Positions 8,108 to 14,027 of a DNA stretch of 24,564 bases are shown here, one piece after another. This DNA is from CAYFWT01 sp964346955 (GTDB lineage Bacteria > Patescibacteriota > Minisyncoccia > Portnoybacterales > UBA2143), in assembly GCA_964346955.1 (NCBI GenBank), contig CAYFWT010000005.1, forward strand, positions 1-24,564, written 5' to 3'. Positions within the stretch are counted from its first letter, which is position 1, and the number at the start of each line of letters is the position of its first letter. Made by a program: the position numbers and the translations under genes. Below the pieces are notes generated by a model. It was not told the origin of the DNA. It worked only from the letters and a program-made list of their open reading frames with translations, and made no database searches.

Positions 8108-10006
8108 TTATTCTCCATTCCCTCCATTCCCTCCATTTCCTGGTGGTACGTAGGCTTCGCAAGTAGCGATATAACTCTCGGCAGTACTGATCATGACATT
8201 AGCATCATCCAATTCGCCATAAAGAGTGCCTGGTTCTGGCCAGCTAGGACTTCCTCTTAAGTCTTTTAAGTCAAAGGCCTCTTCGACGACATTCTCATAA
8301 GCCCGCATCACTTCTATGGTAAGATCGACAAAGGTATCGCCGATGACCACACCGTTTATTTCCCTGACCACATCTTGGATAGCTTCAATAGCGGCCACTT
8401 TTGCTGCTTCCAAGGCTGTGGTGGCAGCTATTAAGTCAGGGTGCTCTGGATCACCACCGACTGCTTCCCAGACTGCTAGCCAGTTATTAGCTTCAGCAAT
8501 AAAATCTTGAACTAAGGCAATGGCTGTATCAGCCAGACCAATTACATAAATAGTATGCTCAATATCAGCTTCCAGTTCGGCAATTCTTTGGATAACTGAA
8601 GGGCCGAGATTGTTTGTAATATCATCCTTGGTTTCTTGGGCCCAAGTAATATAGCTTTCATAAGGGGTACCAGCGCAGGCCGCGATGACCTGGTTTAAAA
8701 GAGGGATAAGATCTTGATAAGCTTCCAGGATGAGATTTAAAACAGCCAGGTTACTTTGCTGTTCAGCTAATAAGAGGTCCAACTCATCTCTAAGAAGAAG
8801 AAGTTGGGCTAAGATGCCTTCGGCAGCGTGTATATCTTGGAGGACTTGGTCAGGGTCAACTATGGGGGGTATTATAACGCCAGGGTCATCACCCGGGCCT
8901 AGTATAGGCTCTGCCTGAAGGAGGCCCATTCCTTCGGTAAGGACTCGGTTGATTAAGGCGTTGATAATCGCCTGAATATAGACATCATAAGGACCTGCTT
9001 TGGCAGTGGCGGCTGATATTTGAGCGTTGATTTGATCCCAGTAATTAGTGACCGCTTTATCGGTGACAGCTTTTACAGTGGAAGCTGGGGTAAAAATAAT
9101 ACATCTGTGATCACAGGGCGAGACAAAACCACCCACGGTGTAGCCGGGATTATCAGGGTCTGGGTAGCAAGCAGCCGGCAAAGTTGGTGCTCCCCAAACT
9201 TCAGTTTGTCGCTCGACTTCTGCCCCTGTCTTGTCAGACCAAACGCAGTCTTTGGGGCTAAGAAATCCCTCACCCATCTCTAACTCTTTTTCTCTTTCTC
9301 TTTCCGCTATTTCTTCAGCATTCATTTTTTCCGCCTGAGATAATAGGTAAGCACCATAGAGATTATTGCGAGGCTTGGTTAATTCAGTCCAGCCCTTCCA
9401 GCCACCTTGAGAAAAATTACCATAAAAACCTTGTACATTAGCAACGATATCAGAAAGGGAACAGTCTACTTCTTCTTCAAAAGCAGGCACGTCCATAAGA
9501 GCTATTTTGATATCCATATCAAAAGGCTCACAAAGCCAGCCCGCTCCTAAATATTGGCTGATAAAAGCACCGGCTGCCCTATCAGCCGCTCCCTTTAGCC
9601 AGTCACTAAAGTTCCCGGCCAAGAATCTGGGTTCTTGACCGCCTTCGCCTTGAATCCATTCAATAATCTCATTAGTTAACTCAGCTAAGATTTCGTGGAG
9701 GAGGATATTAAGGAGGACGCCCAGTGCCCACATGACAAGTTTTTTGGCCTTGTCCCAGAGCCAGCTGGCAGCAATGGAAATAAGTTCAGACCAATTTCCT
9801 TCCTTCCAGGTTTTCCAAAGTTTTTCCCACTTCTCAAAGAGGTCATTTGCGTCATCTTGTTGCTCATGTTCTCCTATGTCGACTTCGCAGGCAGCTTGGG
9901 CTTTTTGGGGATAGAGCAAAATTGGCCCAACGATTAAACTAATTACAGAGATAACTAAAATGAGGGCAGTTAGTTTTTGAGAAAGAGGTTTTTGAAAAAG
10001 AATCAT
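8108..10006 (-). CDS. Large secreted helical protein of unknown function, T4SS-like locus
   Basis: This 632-residue protein has a clear signal peptide: basic start, hydrophobic core (LTALILVISVISLIVGPILL) and a cleavage site after KAQA at about residue 38. The mature part is predominantly helical. A leucine-rich stretch (LLLLRDELDLLLAEQQSNL) around residues 395-430 suggests coiled coil. There are several cysteines, including one right after the cleavage site and a PKDCVW....CYPD....CDHRC group around residues 250-305. It ends in a Gly/Asn-rich tail (GNGGNGGNGE). I recognise no enzyme motif. It is the second gene of the operon, 15 bases after the TSP3 membrane protein. An extracellular structural or filament-associated role is an inference. 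Confidence 0.75.
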   Translation of the reverse strand: MILFQKPLSQKLTALILVISVISLIVGPILLYPQKAQAACEVDIGEHEQQDDANDLFEKWEKLWKTWKEGNWSELISIAASWLWDKAKKLVMWALGVLLNILLHEILAELTNEIIEWIQGEGGQEPRFLAGNFSDWLKGAADRAAGAFISQYLGAGWLCEPFDMDIKIALMDVPAFEEEVDCSLSDIVANVQGFYGNFSQGGWKGWTELTKPRNNLYGAYLLSQAEKMNAEEIAEREREKELEMGEGFLSPKDCVWSDKTGAEVERQTEVWGAPTLPAACYPDPDNPGYTVGGFVSPCDHRCIIFTPASTVKAVTDKAVTNYWDQINAQISAATAKAGPYDVYIQAIINALINRVLTEGMGLLQAEPILGPGDDPGVIIPPIVDPDQVLQDIHAAEGILAQLLLLRDELDLLLAEQQSNLAVLNLILEAYQDLIPLLNQVIAACAGTPYESYITWAQETKDDITNNLGPSVIQRIAELEADIEHTIYVIGLADTAIALVQDFIAEANNWLAVWEAVGGDPEHPDLIAATTALEAAKVAAIEAIQDVVREINGVVIGDTFVDLTIEVMRAYENVVEEAFDLKDLRGSPSWPEPGTLYGELDDANVMISTAESYIATCEAYVPPGNGGNGGNGE

Positions 10007-10021
10007 TTTTGTGGTTAGCTG

Positions 10022-11005
10022 TTATTGACGACTGTCCAAATCAGCTTTCATTTCTTGATCAACATTGATAGAATCTTGGCTAACTTTTTCATATTCTCCT
10101 ATAACAATAATTCCCTTGAGAGGGTCTTGATAAAATTCTGGGAGATATGTGTAAATTTTATGATAGCGCCAGAAAACTGAGAGTAGTTTTTTATGAATAT
10201 CAAGCCAATCTAAAGGAACCGGTACTTTTAATAATTCTTGATAACCTTGGAGGTAGGAATTGGCTAGACAATTGGCTTGCTCATAATTTTGAGTCTCCAT
10301 ACATTCTCGGATAACCTCATAATCAGGTTTTAAAACTTTATTATCACAGCCGAGGCAGGAATCAATTTTTCCCATTCTTCGAGCGGCTTCTCCGGCATAA
10401 TTTTGAATAGCCGCCAAACCACTTTCCTCAGTAGTTTTTATTTGGTCAGCAAAATCAGGTCTAAATTCAGCTATAAAATGGGTTGATGATTTTTGGAGGG
10501 CTTCGATAACCTTTTCATCGACAGCTGCTTCCAGGGTTTCTCCCAGGGCGCCCAAGGAGTCTAAATTTCCCGAAGGAGGCAAAAGTGGGAATTGGCCTGA
10601 TTTTACTTGGTTGGCTAAAAGATAAATCAATATTTGAGTTAAGTTACCTGGTTCGGGTCTTTTTCTTTTGGTCGGCGTAGGCTGACCGGCCAGTTTATCA
10701 TTAGGGGCCGGCTTAGTTGGGTCATAGCCAGCCGCTACTTCTTCGCCATCTAAATAGCCATCTTTATCTGTATCAGGATTGATAGGGTTAGTGTTATAGA
10801 TTTTTTCTTCCCAATCTTTTAATCCATCAAGGTCAAAGTCATCAACTGTTTCTTGGTCTCCTAGGCTTTGAGCCATCTCTTTAAGTAAGTCAGCTTGGCC
10901 AGTTTTACTCTTTAAGACCAAATAACCACCCAGGGCTATACCAACTAATAATACCAAAACAACCACAATAATATTTATTTTTTTGGAAAATTTTTGTGGC
11001 TTCAT
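10022..11005 (-). CDS. Membrane protein with thrombospondin type 3 calcium-binding repeats
   Basis: This is a 327-residue protein with a basic N-terminus and one membrane helix at about residues 10-31 (INIIVVVLVLLVGIALGGYL). Two acidic loops follow, DFDLDGLKDWEE (about 56-67) and DTDKDGYLDGEE (about 78-89). They fit the DxDxDGxxD pattern of TSP3/EF-hand-like calcium-binding repeats. A Pro/Lys-rich linker leads to a helical C-terminal domain with cysteines at CLGC, REC and ANC positions. It is the first gene of the long minus-strand operon, about 25 bases downstream of the predicted transcription start. Calcium binding is inferred from the motif; the C-terminal domain is unassigned. Confidence 0.85.
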   Translation of the reverse strand: MKPQKFSKKINIIVVVLVLLVGIALGGYLVLKSKTGQADLLKEMAQSLGDQETVDDFDLDGLKDWEEKIYNTNPINPDTDKDGYLDGEEVAAGYDPTKPAPNDKLAGQPTPTKRKRPEPGNLTQILIYLLANQVKSGQFPLLPPSGNLDSLGALGETLEAAVDEKVIEALQKSSTHFIAEFRPDFADQIKTTEESGLAAIQNYAGEAARRMGKIDSCLGCDNKVLKPDYEVIRECMETQNYEQANCLANSYLQGYQELLKVPVPLDWLDIHKKLLSVFWRYHKIYTYLPEFYQDPLKGIIVIGEYEKVSQDSINVDQEMKADLDSRQ

Positions 11006-11037
11006 TAGCTTTAATGTTTAATAGGCTGGTTATAGAT

Positions 11038-11066
11038 ATTATACAATATTTTTAAGATAGCCCCAA
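11038..11066 (-). promoter_or_regulatory. Promoter of the secretion-like operon
   Basis: Read on the minus strand, TTGGGG (complement of 11061-11066) and TATAAT (complement of 11038-11043) are separated by exactly 17 bases. The -10 box is perfect and the -35 matches three of six. Transcription would start near 11031, leaving a leader of about 25 bases before the ATG at 11005. Confidence 0.7.
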
Positions 11067-11074
11067 GCCTATTT

Positions 11075-11083
11075 TTATCCACA
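11075..11083 (+). promoter_or_regulatory. Single perfect DnaA-box sequence
   Basis: TTATCCACA matches the consensus DnaA box TTATNCACA exactly and sits between two divergent promoters. Only this one copy was noticed, so it may be a chance match or a regulatory site rather than an origin. Confidence 0.3.
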
Positions 11084-11108
11084 AGGGGGCAAAAAATCCC
11101 TCTCCCTC

Positions 11109-11137
11109 TTGACATTTTTATATAGATAGTGTATACT
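11109..11137 (+). promoter_or_regulatory. Strong sigma70-type promoter for the lipoprotein genes
   Basis: A perfect -35 TTGACA (11109-11114) and -10 TATACT (11132-11137, five of six) are separated by exactly 17 bases. Transcription would begin near 11144, about 64 bases before the ATG at 11208. It diverges from the secretion-operon promoter. Confidence 0.8.
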
Positions 11138-11207
11138 TACGGTAGTTGGAAAATAGGTGTTTAAAAACCAAATAAATCAAATAGACCAAATGCGAGGAGG
11201 AATAGCC

Positions 11208-11792
11208 ATGAAAAGATTGAGTTTGATAGGACTGATAAGTTTGTTGGTTTTAGTAGGTTGGGCTTCGCTAGGTTCTTGTTGGCCAAGCTTTGCCCCCCTT
11301 CCATCACCTCAGCCAGGCTTGGTTCTAGTAATTAACCAGAGTCCAGCAGTTTGGGCCCAGTGTTGGTTGTTTGAGGGGAGTTTTAGTGAAAAGAAACTTA
11401 TCATCCCCCATCCGACCAAAAGGGGGAAAATGACTTTTGTCAAAAAACCTCTCAAGCAATTCACCATTAACCCACCTTTCTCTAAGCCTTTCAAAGGGAA
11501 TGTGATATCCTCAGCGATAACTGTCCCTTTGTTGTTAGAGACTTATCGGGCCCCCTATACCCTATTGGTTTTCCATCGGAGCTTTCTGGGAGATGTGGTC
11601 AGCATAGAAACAAGGCGTTTTTCCACCACTGGCTATGGTTTGAATAGATATCATGTCATCGGTGGACGGAAAGTTTATGCTGATAGGGTGGTTAAGTTGA
11701 GGCGGTTGAAGCCGTATGGCCGGACCCAACTGAGATTCAATCGGACCTTTTATCCTGGTCACACTTTACTCAATCTCTTGGGGCTGCAGTAA
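11208..11792 (+). CDS. Exported protein of unknown function, possible lipoprotein
   Basis: I choose the ATG at 11208 because GAGGAGG (11194-11200) lies seven bases before it; the frame is open back to a GTG at 11157, but that lacks such a site. The protein has 194 residues. The N-terminus is MKRLSLIGLISLLVLVGWAS followed by LGSC, so either a lipoprotein with Cys at about residue 24 or a cleaved secretory protein. The mature part is basic, with several strand-like segments (for example FKGNVISSAITVPLLLETY and RYHVIGGRKVYADRVVKLRR). No family is recognised. Its stop codon overlaps the ribosome binding site of the next gene, so the two are co-translated from one message. Confidence 0.75.
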   Translation: MKRLSLIGLISLLVLVGWASLGSCWPSFAPLPSPQPGLVLVINQSPAVWAQCWLFEGSFSEKKLIIPHPTKRGKMTFVKKPLKQFTINPPFSKPFKGNVISSAITVPLLLETYRAPYTLLVFHRSFLGDVVSIETRRFSTTGYGLNRYHVIGGRKVYADRVVKLRRLKPYGRTQLRFNRTFYPGHTLLNLLGLQ

Positions 11793-11806
11793 AGGAGGTG
11801 GCGGAG

Positions 11807-12379
11807 ATGAAAGAGATTAGCTTAGTTTTGATGGTTGGCCTAATGACAGTGGTTAGTTGTGCTTATCAGGAACCAGTCATCATCGAGGAGCCGAAGACGC
11901 CGCGGGTGGTTATTAAGAAGGCGCCGGCTGAAGAAGAAATTGAAGCGGAGAAGGAAAAATACTACGAATCTGATTTTTATCCAGATTTGACTCGGGGCTA
12001 CATTGAGAATCGGGCTTTCCCTTACGTCCCTGAAGTGTGGGTGCTGGCAGAGGAAGGAAAGAAGATACCTTTGCTCAACTTGGCAGAAAAATCTCCAAGG
12101 ATTTCTAAGGGCATAAATCTTCCACCATCTGACAATGTCCTCTATAAGGGGCAGATAGTAGAATGTAATCTTCCGCCAGGAGAAAATATTCTCCATATTT
12201 ATAGGTGGAGGTACCAGGCCTATTATGGAGGCTGGCAAAAGCTTGAACGGGTGGAAATAGTCAAAGTGTCCTTGGCTGAATTTAATTCAGAAAAGTGGCA
12301 AAGTTGGAGCAAAGGTCACTATGGCTGGCGGATAGTTATTGACCAGCGTCGTTCCTATGCTTACGTCGGCTGTCGGTGA
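11807..12379 (+). CDS. Predicted lipoprotein of unknown function
   Basis: This protein has 190 residues. AAGGAGG at 11792-11798 is eight bases before the ATG at 11807, which decides the start over the GTG at 11798. The N-terminus MKEISLVLMVGLMTVVSCAY carries a good lipobox (VVSC), predicting lipid attachment at Cys18. An acidic, proline-containing linker (about residues 23-50) leads to a globular part with aromatic-rich segments such as NILHIYRWRYQAYYGGWQK and SKGHYGWRIVIDQRRSYAY. No domain is recognised. It is the second gene of a two-gene transcription unit, ended by a hairpin terminator 16 bases after the stop. Confidence 0.78.
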   Translation: MKEISLVLMVGLMTVVSCAYQEPVIIEEPKTPRVVIKKAPAEEEIEAEKEKYYESDFYPDLTRGYIENRAFPYVPEVWVLAEEGKKIPLLNLAEKSPRISKGINLPPSDNVLYKGQIVECNLPPGENILHIYRWRYQAYYGGWQKLERVEIVKVSLAEFNSEKWQSWSKGHYGWRIVIDQRRSYAYVGCR

Positions 12380-12394
12380 TTGGCAATCAATCAA

Positions 12395-12429
12395 GGGGTA
12401 GAGAGAAAAACTCTCTGCCCTCTTTTTTT
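12395..12429 (+). terminator. Rho-independent terminator after the lipoprotein pair
   Basis: A 10-bp stem (GGGTAGAGAG at 12396-12405 with CTCTCTGCCC at 12411-12420, one G-U pair) closes an AAAAA loop and is followed by a T tract at 12422-12428. Confidence 0.88.
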
Positions 12430-12459
12430 ATTTCAACAAGTCAGCTAAGGTAATTAATC

Positions 12460-12488
12460 TTGACAATAAACTTACCATCTGTTAAAAT
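12460..12488 (+). promoter_or_regulatory. Promoter for the glycine-zipper lipoprotein
   Basis: A perfect TTGACA (12460-12465) is followed after exactly 17 bases by TAAAAT (12483-12488, five of six to TATAAT). It lies just past the preceding terminator, making this gene its own transcription unit. The predicted start is near 12495. Confidence 0.78.
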
Positions 12489-12543
12489 ATAGACAATTTA
12501 AATCTGTTCATTAACCTTTTTTATAGAAAAAGGAGGGCAAGTC

Positions 12544-13068
12544 ATGAGAACGATTAAGAGGAAAGGAATGATTTTGGTGGTAGGGTTGTTATTGACAATA
12601 GGCCTCTTGGGCGCCTGCGCCTATTGCCCGGTTCCTCATCCTTCGGCTCGTCAGCCGGACTATTATTATACTCAACAGGGAGCAGTCATTGGCGGGCTCA
12701 GTGGAAGTTTGCTTGGTCACCAGATTGGTGAAGATATTGAGTCTACCTTGTTCTGGGCTCTCACCGGCGGCTTGTTAGGAGGGATGATTGGTAATACTTT
12801 TGACCAGCAAAGGCAGCTTATCATCGAAGAAAGATATTATCGAGAATCTCGGCCAGCCTACCCAAGAGAGTGCCAACTAGTACCTGAGAAAGAATATTTC
12901 CTTGATCCAGAACAGGCAATCCGCCAGGGGTATCAAAAGGGATATCAGAAAGGAACTGAAAAAGCAGCCCGTTCCAATTATTGCTATGCTCATCAGAAAG
13001 GACAAAGCGAGGCCTATCAACATTTTACTTCCCCTACCTTTAGGGAAAAGGCATTGGAGTCAGAATAA
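12544..13068 (+). CDS. Glycine-zipper lipoprotein
   Basis: This 174-residue protein starts at an ATG with AAGGAGG a few bases upstream. The leader GMILVVGLLLTIGLLGAC contains a lipobox (LGAC), so Cys25 is predicted to be lipidated. Residues about 45-80 (GAVIGGLSGSLLGHQIGEDI, then LTGGLLGGMIG) form a glycine-zipper hairpin like that of 17-kDa surface antigen and SlyB-type lipoproteins. The rest is hydrophilic, rich in Tyr, Gln and Lys, with a short YQKGYQKG repeat. Such zippers insert in or associate with membranes; the exact role is unknown. Its last 9 bases overlap the end of ksgA on the other strand, and its terminator lies within ksgA. Confidence 0.85.
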   Translation: MRTIKRKGMILVVGLLLTIGLLGACAYCPVPHPSARQPDYYYTQQGAVIGGLSGSLLGHQIGEDIESTLFWALTGGLLGGMIGNTFDQQRQLIIEERYYRESRPAYPRECQLVPEKEYFLDPEQAIRQGYQKGYQKGTEKAARSNYCYAHQKGQSEAYQHFTSPTFREKALESE

Positions 13069-13899
13069 GTCACTAGGTGGTAATTTTCCAGATAGGTTTA
13101 GCCAGTCCTCCAGGCTCAGATTTTCAGCCCTGGCTTGAGTCTCTAGATGAGACTGAGTCAGGGCTTTTTTTATTTCCTCTTTTTTAAGATTTAGTCCTTT
13201 AGCTAAATTATTAACTAATTGTTTTCGAGGAGAAGAGAAACCAGCTTTGACTATTTGAAAAAACCTTTTTATATTGAGACCCTTTGGTTTTTTGATTTTG
13301 GCAATTTTAATAATAGCCGAATCTACTTTAGGTTGAGGCCAGAAGGATTTTTTGGAAACATAGGAAATAATTTTTGGCTGGCTATATAATTGGACAGATA
13401 CGGCCAAGAGATTCATTTTAGGTGGGCTGGCACAAATTCTTTGAGCCACTTCTTTTTGAACAAACAGAGTCATTTCTTGAGGTGGATTTTGGGATTCCAA
13501 GAACAGATGGAGAACTGGCGAAGTGATGTAGTGAGGCAAATTAGCCACTACCTTATATGAGTTTGAAAATTGAAAATTGAAAATTGAAAATTTTAATTTA
13601 AGGATGTCCTCATGAATAATTTCCACATTCTTATAATCCTTCAAAATCTCCTTGAGTATCTCAACCATTCTTTTATCTTTTTCAATGGCAATAACTTTTT
13701 TAGCTCTTTGGGCTAATTCTTGGGTGATAGTGCCTAAGCCAGGACCAATTTCTAAAACAACATCATTTTTAGAGAGGTTGGCAGTTTGGATGATTTTTTT
13801 AAGGGCTCTTTGGCTAATTAAAAAATTCTGACCCAATCGTTTACTGGGTCGAAGATGATATTTTCGGAGCAGGGTTTTAGTGATGGATTTATTAATCAG
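13060..13899 (-). CDS. rsmA: 16S rRNA dimethyladenosine transferase KsgA/RsmA; start uncertain (CTG proposed)
   Basis: This enzyme dimethylates two adjacent adenines near the 3' end of 16S rRNA using S-adenosylmethionine. Motifs seen are KRLGQNFL, the SAM-binding EIGPGLGT, and NLPHYI at the catalytic N-L-P-Y position, with His in place of the first Tyr. The C-terminal RAENLSLEDWLNL is also typical. The frame is open to a TTG at 14016, but the 39 extra residues do not resemble the family. The CTG at 13897-13899 would put GQNFL at residues 23-27, as in known enzymes, and give 279 residues. No ATG is available. A four-copy heptamer encodes an unusual insert (FSIFNFQFSN) just before NLPHYI. It follows the helicase gene and is probably co-transcribed with it. 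Confidence 0.9.
   Translation of the reverse strand: MINKSITKTLLRKYHLRPSKRLGQNFLISQRALKKIIQTANLSKNDVVLEIGPGLGTITQELAQRAKKVIAIEKDKRMVEILKEILKDYKNVEIIHEDILKLKFSIFNFQFSNSYKVVANLPHYITSPVLHLFLESQNPPQEMTLFVQKEVAQRICASPPKMNLLAVSVQLYSQPKIISYVSKKSFWPQPKVDSAIIKIAKIKKPKGLNIKRFFQIVKAGFSSPRKQLVNNLAKGLNLKKEEIKKALTQSHLETQARAENLSLEDWLNLSGKLPPSDLF
13126..13172 (+). terminator. Terminator of the lipoprotein gene, embedded in the ksgA coding region
   Basis: On the plus strand a long hairpin pairs 13126-13143 (starting AGCCCTG, ending AGTCTC) with 13149-13165 (GAGACT...CAGGGCT), with two wobbles and one bulge and a five-base loop. A seven-T tract at 13165-13171 follows directly. It is antisense to the codons for the end of KsgA. 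Confidence 0.85.
13563..13590. repeat. Perfect four-copy heptanucleotide repeat inside ksgA
   Basis: TTGAAAA is repeated four times without error (13563-13569, 13570-13576, 13577-13583, 13584-13590). Because seven is not a multiple of three, gain or loss of one unit would shift the ksgA frame. The same unit dominates the hairpin array at 22484-22606. Confidence 0.9.
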
Positions 13900-14027
13900 G
13901 GAGCTCTGAAGGGTCCACCCTAACCATTTCGAGAAGATAGATGGCAAAAGATAACAGCTAAAAGTAGGATAGGTAAAAAGAATATGTCTTTTGTCATCTG
14001 AAGCAGCGTTCCACAAAACTTGGAATA

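Noticed and set aside
9020..9283. Plus-strand open frame of 87 codons
   Set aside because: It lies fully inside the 632-aa secreted protein gene, with no promoter or ribosome binding site.
11038..11137. Replication origin oriC
   Set aside because: There is only one DnaA box and no dnaA, dnaN or rpmH nearby.
11840..12238. Minus-strand open frame of 132 codons
   Set aside because: It is antisense to the lipoprotein gene, which has a lipobox, a strong ribosome binding site and a terminator.
13900..14016. N-terminal extension of KsgA from a TTG start
   Set aside because: The 39 residues do not resemble any KsgA N-terminus, and GQNFL would lie far from its usual position; it is probably untranslated leader.
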